NCBI RefSeq assembly: GCF_014472415.1 | Contig: NZ_JACSZV010000039.1 | Location: 1-63,970, forward strand | Reading direction: 5' to 3' | Length of the DNA: 63,970 bases | Source: Pseudomonas sp. N40(2020) | GTDB taxonomy: Bacteria; Pseudomonadota; Gammaproteobacteria; Pseudomonadales; Pseudomonadaceae | In this document: positions 1-8,539 of the stretch, in pieces | Layout of the letters: every line of letters starts with the position of its first letter | How positions within the stretch are numbered: the first letter of the stretch is position 1 | Program-made: the position numbers and the translations under genes | The notes under the pieces: generated by a model | The model's input: only the letters and a program-made list of their open reading frames with translations | What the model was told of the DNA's origin: nothing | Database searches by the model: none

Positions 1-2
1 TC

Positions 3-107
3 GACCTGATCGACGACCGACAATTTAAAGGTCAGCGTGTAATCACGCTGACTGCGCCTTTCTCCCGTATTCATTACTCCCTCCTGAGAATGGGTCAGAA
101 GGTGTAA
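3..107 (+). CDS. C-terminal end of an unidentified protein (partial)
   Basis: One open frame runs from the left edge to a TAA stop at 105-107 and encodes the last 34 residues of a protein, ending in RMGQKV. It is followed 28 bp later by a clear intrinsic terminator, which supports it being a real gene end. The fragment is too short for me to recognise the family. The upstream part lies outside the window. Confidence 0.6.
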   Translation, partial: DLIDDRQFKGQRVITLTAPFSRIHYSLLRMGQKV

Positions 108-135
108 ACCTTATTCAGGACGGGACAGACTGCAG

Positions 136-161
136 AAAGGGGACTCAACGTCCCCTTTTTT
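136..161 (+). terminator. Rho-independent terminator
   Basis: The hairpin AAAGGGGAC-TCAAC-GTCCCCTTT is followed by a run of T. It terminates the partial gene ending at 107 and also lies just past the convergent DUF6124-like gene. Confidence 0.85.
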
Positions 162-177
162 CCATCCCCAAATCCCG

Positions 178-540
178 TTACGGCTTGGCCCTCACACTCC
201 GCACTTCAATGTGATCGAGCATCCCTTCGACCATCAACCGCACCCCATCCGCCATTCTGCTCAGTGCCAGTGCAACCGAGCGGCGGGAGCCGTGGAGGTC
301 GTCGGCCAGGTCGCAGGCGATGACGCTGATGGACAGCAGGTCTTCCGAGGCGTTGGCCATGAGGGCTTCGGCGTCGGTGCCGGGGGAGAGGCTGAAGAGG
401 CCGGTTTCGCGTTTGGCGCGTGGTTCGAGGGGCGGTTTGAAATGGTGGTCGAGGGCGCGCTCGGCGGCTTCGTGGAATTTCTTCGAATTGGGGGATTCGT
501 AGGGCGAGGTTGCTTCAGTGCTGAATGTTTCATCGGTCAT
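178..540 (-). CDS. DUF6124-like small hypothetical protein
   Basis: A 120-aa acidic, soluble protein. The segment around residues 45-110, with the pattern LFSLSPGTDAEALMANASE then a helix rich in A/S/D and GSRRSVALAL, is typical of a small protein family that is multicopy in Pseudomonas (DUF6124); its function is unknown. No signal peptide or membrane segment is visible. I chose the ATG at 540 (MTDETFST) because a CAGGA ribosome-binding sequence precedes it; a longer in-frame reading to 600 adds a non-conserved Cys/Ser-rich stretch. It is monocistronic and convergent with the partial gene to its left. The family assignment rests on recall of the motif and is fairly but not fully secure. Confidence 0.7.
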   Translation of the reverse strand: MTDETFSTEATSPYESPNSKKFHEAAERALDHHFKPPLEPRAKRETGLFSLSPGTDAEALMANASEDLLSISVIACDLADDLHGSRRSVALALSRMADGVRLMVEGMLDHIEVRSVRAKP

Positions 541-971
541 CGGTGTAAATCCTGAGCAGTTAATTGATTTCCCCGAGTTCGGACTTGCACATCCGGCCAC
601 CGATTTTGCGGCGACCCACAGAGCCTATCCACATCGCACCAACTCGCCTAGTTCATGGACAGCCCGGCACTTTGCAGGAAATTTCCCATGGATTTGCAGG
701 GCGGAAGATCAAAAGATCGCAGGCTTCGCCAGCTCCTACAGGGATGTGTTTCAGCAGGTGTAGGAAAGGTGAGTGGTGAGACGCGGAGCGTCTCGGGATG
801 CATTCCCACGCGGAGCATGGGAACGATCAGCGGCTGAACGCTGAATCGTGATTTGGTAGTCATCTTGCGTGAAATGGTCTGCATCCTCTTCCAATAGAGG
901 CAGATAGTGGCGTTATCGTTCGAATCCCTTACACTGCGCCGGCCGTTCATTTTCCTTTTGAGGCTGTGCGC
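541..971. other. Intergenic stretch with two REP-type palindromes
   Basis: No convincing gene lies here. It contains a degenerate REP-like unit at about 715-741 (GATCGCAGGCTTCGCCAGCT followed by CCTACAG) and a second family at 778-830. The promoter and leader of the gene at 972 must lie in the last 140 bp; I see no strong consensus promoter. Confidence 0.6.
778..830. repeat. REP palindrome, GCGGAGCGT family
   Basis: Two adjacent hairpins, GAGACGC-GGA-GCGTCTC and CCCACGC-GGAGC-ATGGG, joined by GGATGCATT. The same unit recurs at 1362-1414 and, reduced, at 37772-37804. These are extragenic palindromes common in fluorescent Pseudomonas. Confidence 0.8.
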
Positions 972-1355
972 ATGAAATTTCGTTTTCTCCTGTGGATGCT
1001 AGGTCTGTTGATGGGTAAGGCCAGTCGGACAAATCCTGCGTTCCAGCAGCAGTTGGGTGACAAGGATCTGGTGTTTCAGATGCAGACGCTGGACGGGAAG
1101 GTGGCGCGGCATTTCGTAGTGAAGAATCAGCGGATTACCAGCAAGTCTGGCGTAGTGGCAGAGCCGGCGCTTGCGATTGCCTTTAAAGATGCGGGTTATG
1201 GCTTTGCCACGATGCAGGCGAAGAACAAGCAGTTGGCGTTTATGCAGGGCATTCAGGACAAGTCGATCCAGATCAAGGGCAATCCGGCGCTGGTGATGTG
1301 GTTTCAGGGATTGATGAAGTATTTGAAGCCGAGGAAGGCCAAGCCTAAGGCTTGA
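972..1355 (+). CDS. Small SCP2-like hypothetical protein
   Basis: A 127-aa basic protein. The first 20 residues (MKFRFLLWMLGLLMGKAS) are hydrophobic, compatible with a membrane anchor or signal segment. The remainder, including LDGKVARHFVVKNQRI, EPALAIAFKDAGYGFATM and a C-terminal KYLKPRKAKPKA tail, resembles the fold pattern of SCP2 sterol-binding-like domains: a beta-sheet, then a segment for 'property of the pool', then a helix. That match is by eye only. I prefer the ATG at 972; a GTG at 966 is also in frame. It is flanked by REP units and has no operon partner. The catalytic or ligand role is unknown. Confidence 0.65.
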   Translation: MKFRFLLWMLGLLMGKASRTNPAFQQQLGDKDLVFQMQTLDGKVARHFVVKNQRITSKSGVVAEPALAIAFKDAGYGFATMQAKNKQLAFMQGIQDKSIQIKGNPALVMWFQGLMKYLKPRKAKPKA

Positions 1356-1361
1356 GCCTTT

Positions 1362-1414
1362 GGTGACGCGAAGCGTCACGGGATGCATTCCCACGCGGAG
1401 CGTGTGAACGATCA
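1362..1414. repeat. REP palindrome, GCGGAGCGT family
   Basis: The hairpin GTGACGCGAAGCGTCAC, then GGATGCATT, then a second hairpin CCACGC-GGA-GCGTG. It is nearly identical to the unit at 778-830 and lies 7 bp after the stop of the SCP2-like gene. Confidence 0.85.
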
Positions 1415-1443
1415 GGGGCGGGCAGTTGGACCGAGGTGGATTC

Positions 1444-1470
1444 ATCGCGAGCAGGCTCGCTCCTACAGGG
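1444..1470. repeat. REP half-unit, GAGCAGGCTCGC family
   Basis: TCGCGAGCAGGCTCGCTCCT followed by ACAGGG is a single arm of the common Pseudomonas REP that appears as inverted pairs elsewhere in this window. Confidence 0.75.
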
Positions 1471-1507
1471 ATTTTGGTAATCCTGGGGGGAGCGGGCCTG
1501 TTTGCGT

Positions 1508-2908
1508 TTAGGCCTGGCTGAACTGCGAGGCCAGTTCGCGCAGCAGGACTTCAGCCTCAAGGACTTTGCTGACGACGTCGTTGGCTTTGTCTCGGGTCAG
1601 GCCGACACGTTCGAGCAGGGCGTCGGGGATGTCTTCATCCGGGCCGGAGCCGATGCCACGGCTGCGCAGCAGGCGCACGGCCAGGCAGACGAGGTTCGGG
1701 TATTCGGCGTAGGCGCCGTCGTAGCTTGGGTCGTGCTGGAAGCGCAGGGCGGTGGCCAGTTCGTCCGGCATGTCCCAGTAGCGCATCAGCCACGAGCCGA
1801 TCTGTTCGCGGCTGATACCCAGCAGGTGCTGCTCCACAAAGCTGTGGCACAGGTGCGGGTTGACCTCCAGGTGACGACAGATCAGCGAGAAATGCGGCGG
1901 GAAGACGTGCGCCAGCAGCAGGTAACCGAAGTTGTGCAGCAGGCCGGCCAGATACGTCAGGCCGGCTTCCGGGCGCTGGGCGCGTGGCATGGCACGGGTC
2001 AGGCCTTCGATGACGGCGGCGGTGTAGATCGACTGCTGCCAGTATGGTGTGGTTTGTTGTGGATGATCCTTCGGCAGGCTTAGGGTCTTGCCGAGGGCCA
2101 GACCCAGCGCGAGGTTGATCACCAGATCGAAACCGAGCACACGGACGATCGCGTCTTCCACCGAACGAATCTTGCCCGGCGAAGCGTAGTACGGCGACGC
2201 CGCCCAGCTCACCACTTGTGCTGCCAGTGCCGGGTCGGTTTCGACCACACCGGTGATGTCGTCGATGGTCGCGTTAGGGTCGACGCGCAGTTTGATGATT
2301 TTTTGCGCGGTTTCGGCCAGCGGCGGAATCTCGATGGTCGCTTCCAGGCGTTGCTGAATGCGGCGCGCGGTGAACGCTTGCACGGCCTGGGTGATTTCCT
2401 CGCGGTCATCGTCCGGGCGATCAAGGTTAGGACGGATGCTGCTCAGGGCTTCGCCGAAGTTGGCGGCGCTGGCCTTGGTCAGCATGGTCTTGAAGGCTTC
2501 GCTGGCAATTTCCAGCAGCACGCCCGGCTCGCCGGAGTTGATCAGCAGCTTCGGCTCACGTAGCAGGCTTTCTTCGTAGAGGCACGGCGAACTGGTCAGT
2601 GCCGGCAGACCCGGCAGCAGGCTCAGGCTGTGTTTGCCGAGCATCTTTTCCAGGCGCTCGGTGGAGACGGCGGTCAGGCGACGGCCCGTCAGTTCGGCGA
2701 GGCGGTTGAGATCCAGCAACTGGCTCTGGGGAAACAGCACCATCAGCGCACCGACCGCGTCGTCCAGCAACACGGCTTGCACTTTGCGCGAAGCATTAAG
2801 GCCGTGGTGGTCGAGCACTTCTTCGTAGGCAATGCCCAGCTTGTTGAGCAGCAGCCGAATAACAGACGGAGCGTGCGGAGATTCGGGGGCGAGAGCAGCT
2901 TCGGTCAT
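1508..2908 (-). CDS. HDOD-domain signalling protein
   Basis: A 466-aa soluble protein. Residues about 1-150 resemble the YbaK/aminoacyl-tRNA-deacylase-type fold (IRLLLNKLGIAYEEVLDHH, LLDDAVGALMVLFP) that is often joined to HDOD domains in Pseudomonas. Residues about 195-400 form an HDOD domain: IPPLAETAQKIIKLRVDPNA, VVETDPALAAQVV, the ASPG/SVEDAIVRVLGFD segment and the later LLHNFGYLLLAHVFP. HDOD is a non-catalytic relative of HD phosphohydrolases found in signalling proteins. The start at 2908 (MTEAALA) was chosen because the upstream extension to 2938 lacks conserved sequence. It lies 79 bp downstream of recG in the same direction, as in other pseudomonads. No ligand or partner can be read from the sequence. 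Confidence 0.88.
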   Translation of the reverse strand: MTEAALAPESPHAPSVIRLLLNKLGIAYEEVLDHHGLNASRKVQAVLLDDAVGALMVLFPQSQLLDLNRLAELTGRRLTAVSTERLEKMLGKHSLSLLPGLPALTSSPCLYEESLLREPKLLINSGEPGVLLEIASEAFKTMLTKASAANFGEALSSIRPNLDRPDDDREEITQAVQAFTARRIQQRLEATIEIPPLAETAQKIIKLRVDPNATIDDITGVVETDPALAAQVVSWAASPYYASPGKIRSVEDAIVRVLGFDLVINLALGLALGKTLSLPKDHPQQTTPYWQQSIYTAAVIEGLTRAMPRAQRPEAGLTYLAGLLHNFGYLLLAHVFPPHFSLICRHLEVNPHLCHSFVEQHLLGISREQIGSWLMRYWDMPDELATALRFQHDPSYDGAYAEYPNLVCLAVRLLRSRGIGSGPDEDIPDALLERVGLTRDKANDVVSKVLEAEVLLRELASQFSQA

Positions 2909-2987
2909 GGTCTGTATCCGTTTTTGAAACAATTGCACGAGTATAACCAGCTTGGTTGGAACGAGGGTTCAGAAACTGCGACGGTGC

Positions 2988-5063
2988 TCACACTTGGCCG
3001 TATTGCTGCCCATGGCGCAGCCAGCGGTCGAGCAAGGGGCTGACGTGCGTCGGCCAGCGTTCCAGCAAAGCTTGCGCTGCATCGCGCACGGCGGGCAGAA
3101 GGTCGGCGTCGCGCATCAGGTCGGCGACCTTGAATTGCAGCAGGCCGGTCTGGCGGGTGCCGAGCATTTCGCCGGGGCCGCGCAGTTCGAGGTCTTTTTC
3201 GGCGATGACGAAACCGTCGTTGGTCTCGCGCATGATGCCCAGGCGCTGGCGACCGATCTGTGACAGCGGCGGGTGGTAGAGCAGCACGCAATGGCTGGCG
3301 GCGCTGCCTCGACCCACGCGGCCGCGCAATTGGTGCAACTGCGCGAGGCCGAGGCGTTCGGGGTTTTCGATGATCATCAGGCTGGCGTTGGGCACGTCGA
3401 CACCGACTTCGATCACCGTGGTGGCGACCAGCAGTTGCAAGTTGCCGGCCTTGAACTCGGCCATCACCGCGGCTTTTTCGACGGGTTTCATGCGACCGTG
3501 GATCAGCCCGACTTTCAGCTCGCCGAGTGCGGCGGTGAGGTCTTCGAACGTGGTCTCGGCGGCCTGACAGGTCAGCTCTTCCGACTCTTCAATCAGCGTG
3601 CACACCCAATAGGCCTGACGCCCTTCGGCGCAAGCACCGCGCACCCGTTCGATGACTTCGACGCGGCGGGTATCGGTGACCAGTACGGTGTTGACCGGGG
3701 TTCGACCGGGCGGCAGTTCGTCGAGGATCGAGGTGTCGAGGTCGGCGTAGGCGCTCATCGCCAGCGTCCGGGGAATCGGTGTGGCAGTCATGATCAGTTG
3801 ATGCGGGCACATGCGCCCGCCGACGCCTTTCTGGCGCAGCGCCAGACGTTGCTGTACGCCGAATCGGTGCTGTTCGTCGATGATCACCAGCGCGAGATTC
3901 TTGAACTGCACTTCGTCCTGGAACAGCGCGTGGGTACCGACCACCATCGGCGCGCCGCTGGCGATCTGTTCCAGCGCGGCGACGCGATTCTTGCCCTTGA
4001 GCTTGCCGGCCAGCCACGCGACTTCAATGCCCAGCGGTTCGAGCCAGCGCTTGAAGGTGATGAAGTGTTGTTCGGCGAGGATCTCGGTCGGCGCCATCAG
4101 TGCAACTTGATAGCCGGCCTCCAGCGCTTGCAGCGCAGCGAGGGCGGCGACCACGGTTTTACCCGCGCCAACGTCGCCCTGAATCAGCCGCAGCATCGGT
4201 TCGTGCTGGCTCAGGTCGTAGGCGATTTCGTTGCCGACGCGTTGTTGCGCGCCAGTCGGGTTGAAGCCAAGGTTGGCCAGATATTTCGGTGGCAGCTTTT
4301 TCGCTTTCGGCATCGCTGGCGCGCGTAGCGAGCGCATGCTTTCGCGCAGACGTTGCTGAGACAGTTGATGTGTCAGCAGTTCTTCAAAGGCAAGGCGGTG
4401 CTGCGCCCAGTGGTGGCCGAGGGCGAGCTCGTCGACGTCAGCGTCGGCGGGCGGGTTGTGCAGGTAGCGGATCGCATCGGCCAGTGGCGCCAGTTGATAG
4501 TCGCGAGCCAGTTCGGTCGGCAGCCAGTCGGGCAGGGTGTCAGGCTTGAGCATCGTTAGCGTTTGCATGCACAGCTGGCGCAGACGCGCCTGGGTCAGGC
4601 CTTCGGTGAGCGGGTAGACCGGAGTCAGGGTTTCATCCACTGGCGGCGGCTCGTCGCCGGTGATGGCGCGGTATTCCGGGTGGTAGATTTCCAGTCCAGA
4701 CGCGCCGGGCCTGGCTTCGCCGTAGCAGCGAATCCGCGTGCCGCGCTTGAGGCCTTCTTTCTGTGCGTTGCTGAAATGGTAGAAGCGCAGACTCAGGCCG
4801 CCGGTGCCGTCCTGCAGGCGCACGACGAGGCTGCGACGTCGGCCCATGACCACGTCGGCGCCGCTGACGGTGCCTTCGACCACGGCGTCCTGTCCCGGTC
4901 GCAAGTGGCCGATAGGCACCACGCGGGTGCGATCCTGGTAGCGCAGCGGAAGGTGGAACAGCACGTCCTGGAGATTCTCCAGACCGACCTTGGCCAATTT
5001 CTCGGCCATGGCTTCGCCGACACCCTTGAGTGCCGTCACCGACACTTGCGACAGCTCCGTCAT
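2988..5063 (-). CDS. recG: ATP-dependent DNA helicase RecG
   Basis: A 691-aa full-length RecG, which remodels stalled forks and branch-migrates Holliday junctions. An N-terminal wedge (OB-fold) domain covers roughly residues 1-150 (LQDVLFHLPLRYQDRT is a RecG signature). The helicase motor follows: Walker A GDVGAGKT near residue 300, APTEILAEQH, the DEQH box in IIDEQHRFGVQQR, MTATPIPRT, then the second RecA-like domain with IHGRMKP, ATTVIEVGVDVPNA and QLRGRVGRG. A conserved C-terminal hook region is present. It starts 9 bp after oxyR and is probably cotranscribed with it. Confidence 0.97.
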   Translation of the reverse strand: MTELSQVSVTALKGVGEAMAEKLAKVGLENLQDVLFHLPLRYQDRTRVVPIGHLRPGQDAVVEGTVSGADVVMGRRRSLVVRLQDGTGGLSLRFYHFSNAQKEGLKRGTRIRCYGEARPGASGLEIYHPEYRAITGDEPPPVDETLTPVYPLTEGLTQARLRQLCMQTLTMLKPDTLPDWLPTELARDYQLAPLADAIRYLHNPPADADVDELALGHHWAQHRLAFEELLTHQLSQQRLRESMRSLRAPAMPKAKKLPPKYLANLGFNPTGAQQRVGNEIAYDLSQHEPMLRLIQGDVGAGKTVVAALAALQALEAGYQVALMAPTEILAEQHFITFKRWLEPLGIEVAWLAGKLKGKNRVAALEQIASGAPMVVGTHALFQDEVQFKNLALVIIDEQHRFGVQQRLALRQKGVGGRMCPHQLIMTATPIPRTLAMSAYADLDTSILDELPPGRTPVNTVLVTDTRRVEVIERVRGACAEGRQAYWVCTLIEESEELTCQAAETTFEDLTAALGELKVGLIHGRMKPVEKAAVMAEFKAGNLQLLVATTVIEVGVDVPNASLMIIENPERLGLAQLHQLRGRVGRGSAASHCVLLYHPPLSQIGRQRLGIMRETNDGFVIAEKDLELRGPGEMLGTRQTGLLQFKVADLMRDADLLPAVRDAAQALLERWPTHVSPLLDRWLRHGQQYGQV

Positions 5064-5072
5064 GACGCTCGC

Positions 5073-6002
5073 TTAACCGGCTGTAACCGGTGCCGCTGGC
5101 TTGGCCACCGAGCACAGGCGAATGGAGTCGGCGAGGATCTCGATGGCTTTCGGTCGCGGGAAGCTCGCGCGCCAGGCAATCGCCACGGTGCGGAATGGTA
5201 CCGGCGGCGACAAGGGCCGTACTTCGATCACGCCCGGGGCATAGTGATGGCTGTCGACGGCCGACAGCGGCAGGATCGAGATGCCCAAGCCAGAGGCAAC
5301 CATGTGGCGAATGGTTTCCAGCGAACTGGATTCGACGGTGGTGTGCTTGGCGCCGTCGTTGCCCTTGGTGAGGGTCGGGCAGGCTTCGAGCACTTGATCA
5401 CGGAAGCAGTGCCCTTCGCCGAGCAGCAGCAGGCTCTTGTCGTTGAGCAGGCCGGCGTCGATGGTTTCTTTTTGCGTCCACGGGTGCTGGGCCGGCATCA
5501 GGACGTAGAACGGCTCGTCGTAGAGCGGCAGGGTCAGCACGTCGGCTTCGTTGAACGGCAGGGCGATGATGACCGCGTCGAGCTCGCCGTTGCGCAGTTT
5601 GTCGCGCAGCACATGGGTGAAGTTTTCTTCGATGTACAACGGCATCTGCGGAGCGACCCGGTGCAGTTGTGGAATCAGGTGCGGGAACAAGTACGGGCCG
5701 ACGGTGTAGATCGCGCCGACTTTCAGCGGAGCGGTCAGCTGGTTCTTGCCGGCCTGGGCTAGCTCGCGAATGCCTTGGGCCTGTTCCAGTACTTTCTGCG
5801 CCTGGGCGACGATACCTTCGCCGACCGGCGTCACACGCACGGCACTCTTGCTGCGCTCGAAAATCAGCACACCGAGTTCGTCTTCAAGTTTCTTCACGCC
5901 CACCGACAGGGTCGGCTGGCTGACGTGGCATTTTTCGGCGGCGTGGCCGAAATGCTGCTCTTGGGCGAGGGTAACGATGTAGCGTAATTCTGTGAGAGTC
6001 AT
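5073..6002 (-). CDS. oxyR: Hydrogen-peroxide sensor OxyR (LysR family)
   Basis: A 309-aa LysR-type activator of the peroxide response. The N-terminal winged helix-turn-helix (residues 1-60, HFGHAAEKCHVSQPTLSVGV) is followed by the substrate-binding-fold effector domain. The two redox cysteines of OxyR are present at Cys199 (GEGHCF) and Cys208 (LEACP); they form the activating disulfide in characterised OxyR proteins. The surrounding GEGHCFRDQ motif separates OxyR from other LysR proteins. It is followed 9 bp later by recG, an arrangement that links peroxide sensing to DNA repair in pseudomonads. Upstream is a terminator that ends the tonB operon, so oxyR has its own promoter in 6003-6120. Confidence 0.96.
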   Translation of the reverse strand: MTLTELRYIVTLAQEQHFGHAAEKCHVSQPTLSVGVKKLEDELGVLIFERSKSAVRVTPVGEGIVAQAQKVLEQAQGIRELAQAGKNQLTAPLKVGAIYTVGPYLFPHLIPQLHRVAPQMPLYIEENFTHVLRDKLRNGELDAVIIALPFNEADVLTLPLYDEPFYVLMPAQHPWTQKETIDAGLLNDKSLLLLGEGHCFRDQVLEACPTLTKGNDGAKHTTVESSSLETIRHMVASGLGISILPLSAVDSHHYAPGVIEVRPLSPPVPFRTVAIAWRASFPRPKAIEILADSIRLCSVAKPAAPVTAG

Positions 6003-6120
6003 AGCAAGCGTCCATGAAGATGCGGGCCAAGCATACCGGCTGCGATCGATAGACGCACGTTATCAGACTGGGGGAGTAGTGCGACACCGGGCAATGTGGG
6101 TTTGCCGTTGCTAGATATGC

Positions 6121-6146
6121 AAAAGGCACCTTTCGGTGCCTTTTTG
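6121..6146 (-). terminator. Rho-independent terminator of the exbB-exbD-tonB operon
   Basis: The hairpin AAAAGGCACC-TTTC-GGTGCCTTTTT is symmetric with A and T tracts, so it can work on both strands. Reading on the minus strand it follows tonB (stop at 6220) after a REP hairpin. Confidence 0.85.
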
Positions 6147-6176
6147 ACTTGGCTCTCTCGGCTGGCGGAGAACCTT

Positions 6177-6204
6177 GTGGGAGCTGGCTTGCCAGCTCCC
6201 ACAG
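6177..6204. repeat. REP hairpin, GTGGGAGCTGGCTTGCC family
   Basis: GTGGGAGCTGGCTTGCCAGC followed by TCCCACAG is a compact near-perfect palindrome 16 bp past the tonB stop codon. The same sequence recurs as a split inverted pair at 25971-26062 and 35842-35939. Confidence 0.85.
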
Positions 6205-6219
6205 GTCTTGCGGTGTTTC

Positions 6220-6966
6220 TTAGCGGCGGCGTTCGAGCGAGTAAACAAACGGCGCAACAATTTCGATCGAGCCATTGGTCAACATGTCGGCCGGTGGCTT
6301 GGGTAGCGGCTGCGCGCGGCGGATCATTTCCAGGGTGGCCCGGTCCAGATCGGCGTTGCCGGAGCGGCCCACCAGTTCGAACGACAGCACGTTGCCTTCG
6401 CCATCGACCACGAAACGCAGTCGGTTCAAACCTTCCTTGCCCCGTGCCTGAGCACTGGCCGGGTACTTTTTGTACTTGGCCAGATGCGCGAGCAGGGTGC
6501 CTTGCCAACTGGCCTTGGCGGCCATTTGTGCCGGCGACGGGCCCGGTGCCGGTGCCGCGGATTTCTCCGTCGGAGCCGGAGTCGGTGGCGTGTCGGCCGG
6601 TTTTTCCTCGGAAGGTTTTTCCTTCGGCGGATCGGGCAGCTTTTTCTCGATCGGCTTCGGCGGTTTAGGCTTTGGCTTCGGTTTGGGTTTCTGCACTGCG
6701 ATTTCGGCTTTCGGCGCTTCGGCCAATTTCGGAATCGGCAGCTCTTCGACCGGCGCCGGTGGCTGCGGTGGCGTGACGACTTTCGGCGGTGCAGGCGGTG
6801 GCGGGGCCGGAACCGGTGCCAGCTCGACCATCATTGCCTGAGGCGGCAATTCGATGGGCGGGCGGGTCGTCCAGTTCAGCGCCAGCGCGATGGCCAGCGC
6901 GTGAACGCCCAGCACCACGGCCAGGCTACCGCTGTAACGCGTCAGCTTATGGCGCGTCGTGATCAT
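6220..6966 (-). CDS. tonB: Energy transducer TonB
   Basis: A 248-aa TonB, which couples the proton motive force to outer-membrane siderophore and vitamin receptors. A short cytoplasmic N-terminus is followed by one membrane anchor (about residues 15-33, AVVLGVHALAIALALNW). A long Pro/Lys/Glu-rich periplasm-spanning stretch runs over about residues 45-150 (KPKPKPKPKPPKPIEKK). The C-terminal TonB domain has the hallmark KYPASAQARGKEG and VDGEGNVLSFELV. It overlaps exbD by 4 bp, so translation is coupled; the order is exbB-exbD-tonB. Iron (Fur) control is usual for this operon, but I see only a weak Fur-like sequence upstream of exbB. Confidence 0.96.
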   Translation of the reverse strand: MITTRHKLTRYSGSLAVVLGVHALAIALALNWTTRPPIELPPQAMMVELAPVPAPPPPAPPKVVTPPQPPAPVEELPIPKLAEAPKAEIAVQKPKPKPKPKPPKPIEKKLPDPPKEKPSEEKPADTPPTPAPTEKSAAPAPGPSPAQMAAKASWQGTLLAHLAKYKKYPASAQARGKEGLNRLRFVVDGEGNVLSFELVGRSGNADLDRATLEMIRRAQPLPKPPADMLTNGSIEIVAPFVYSLERRR

Positions 6967-7391
6967 TTCTTGACTGCGCTCTCGAGTCCGACCAGACCGA
7001 CCTTCAGGTAGCCTGCTGCGCGCAGGTTATCCATCACGCTCATCAGGTCGCCGTAATCCACGCCTTTGTCAGCCTGGAAGAAGATGGTGGTGTCTTTCTT
7101 GCCTTTGGTGCGTGCGTCGAGGGTGGCGCCCAGTGCTTCAGGCTTCACTTCGTCTTCGCCGAGGAACAGGCGCTGGTCAGCCTTGACGCTGAGGAACACC
7201 GGTTTCTCCGGCCGCGGCGCTGGTTTGGCGGTCGAGGCAGGCAGGTCGACTTTGATGTCCACCGTGGCCAATGGAGCGGCCACCATGAAGATGATCAACA
7301 GCACCAGCATCACGTCGATGAACGGCGTGACGTTGATTTCGTGGTTCTCGGCCAGATCGTCGTCTGCGCCTTCTTTCAAATGCAGGCCCAT
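6963..7391 (-). CDS. exbD: Biopolymer transport protein ExbD
   Basis: A 142-aa inner-membrane component of the TonB energising complex. The single N-terminal transmembrane helix (about residues 20-45) has the pattern NVTPFIDVMLVLLIIFMV, with the functionally essential membrane aspartate (Asp in FIDVM) in place. A periplasmic domain follows (FLSVKADQRLFLGEDEV). Its stop overlaps the tonB start, and its start lies 6 bp after the exbB stop, so the three genes form a tight operon. Confidence 0.96.
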   Translation of the reverse strand: MGLHLKEGADDDLAENHEINVTPFIDVMLVLLIIFMVAAPLATVDIKVDLPASTAKPAPRPEKPVFLSVKADQRLFLGEDEVKPEALGATLDARTKGKKDTTIFFQADKGVDYGDLMSVMDNLRAAGYLKVGLVGLESAVKK

Positions 7392-7397
7392 GGCCGA

Positions 7398-8351
7398 TTA
7401 CCCCACTTTCACCATGTGCGGTTGCGAGCTGCGCTCAGGCTGGTGATCGAGGTCGCGGCTGACCAGCAGCAGGACTTCTGCCGAAGCGTCGGACACCTGC
7501 GCCTTGTAACCGGCGATGGAGCGGGCGAACACGTTGTAGATCACAACCGCAGGAATCGCAGCAACCAGGCCCAGTGCGGTGGCCAGCAGTGCTTCAGCAA
7601 TGCCTGGGGCCACGACGGCGAGGTTGGTGGTCTGGGTTTTGGCAATGCCGATGAAGGAGTTCATGATGCCCCACACGGTGCCGAACAGGCCGACGAACGG
7701 TGCGGTGGAACCGATGGTAGCCAGCACACCGGTGCCGCTGCTCATGTTGCGACCACAAGCGGCAACCAGACGCTCGAGACGGAAGCTGACGCGTTCCTTG
7801 ATGCCTTCTTTCTCGCGGCTGTTGGCCGACAGGCGCATCTCTTCGAGCGCGTCGTGCACCAGCAGGTTGGCGAGAGTGCCTTCCTTGCCCGCAGTGGAAC
7901 TGGCTTCTTTAAGGGTGGTGGCTTTCTTCAGCGCGGCGATTTCACCCCGCAGACGACGCTTGGCACCCATCAGCTCAAAGCCTTTGGCGATCCAGATGGT
8001 CCAGGTGATGATCGACGCGATGGCCAGACCGATCATCACGATTTTCACGATGATGTCGGCGTTCTGGTACATGCCCCATGGCGACAGGTCGTGAGCCATG
8101 CCCAGGCTGTTGTCGGCTTCGAGGGCTTGAGGGACTTCGGCCGGTGTGGCATCGAGGGTCTGAACAGGGGCTGTTGCGTCAGGTGCGGCAGCCGCGGGAG
8201 CGCTCTGCTCGGTGGCGGCTGGCGTCGCAGGCGCTTGGGCGTCGGCGAAGGCGGCGGTCGGTGCCAGCATCAGGCTGAGCAGCAGAGCTGCCACCGCGCT
8301 CCAGGCGCGAGGTCGGTTGGTTGGCGAAGCGGGGATTTGATTACGTGTCAT
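7398..8351 (-). CDS. exbB: Biopolymer transport protein ExbB
   Basis: A 317-aa proton-channel subunit that works with ExbD to energise TonB. The start at 8351 (MTRNQIPAS) begins a cleavable signal sequence (residues about 17-38, WSAVAALLLSLMLAPTAAFA) and an Ala/Pro-rich periplasmic extension seen in pseudomonad and other long ExbB proteins. Three membrane helices follow: near residue 105 (IVKIVMIGLAIASIITWTIW), near 225 (GVLATIGSTAPFVGLFGTVWG) and near 260 (IAEALLATALGLVAAIPAVV). The GTVWGIMNSF and TALGLVAAIPAV motifs are ExbB/MotA/TolQ family signatures. It is the first gene of the operon and diverges from the SDR gene at 8540. Confidence 0.95.
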   Translation of the reverse strand: MTRNQIPASPTNRPRAWSAVAALLLSLMLAPTAAFADAQAPATPAATEQSAPAAAAPDATAPVQTLDATPAEVPQALEADNSLGMAHDLSPWGMYQNADIIVKIVMIGLAIASIITWTIWIAKGFELMGAKRRLRGEIAALKKATTLKEASSTAGKEGTLANLLVHDALEEMRLSANSREKEGIKERVSFRLERLVAACGRNMSSGTGVLATIGSTAPFVGLFGTVWGIMNSFIGIAKTQTTNLAVVAPGIAEALLATALGLVAAIPAVVIYNVFARSIAGYKAQVSDASAEVLLLVSRDLDHQPERSSQPHMVKVG

Positions 8352-8539
8352 GCTGGCCGGACCTGAGATAGAAAAACGATGATGCTCTTCCAGGCCTCGT
8401 GAGGCCGAGAACAAAAGTGGCCTGCATTATTGCAAGTAATTCTTGTTAACAAAAGTAATAGAGTATCTTTTTTTCCTTGATTGCTAGCCGCACGTCTCCT
8501 GCCAAGGCTAGTCTGTCCCTTTCCGATGGGAGTTTTTTG

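Noticed and set aside
8431..8445. Fur box upstream of exbB
   Set aside because: On the minus strand CAAGAATTACTTGCA matches only about 8 of 14 informative positions of the 7-1-7 Fur consensus; too weak to annotate although iron control of this operon would be expected.
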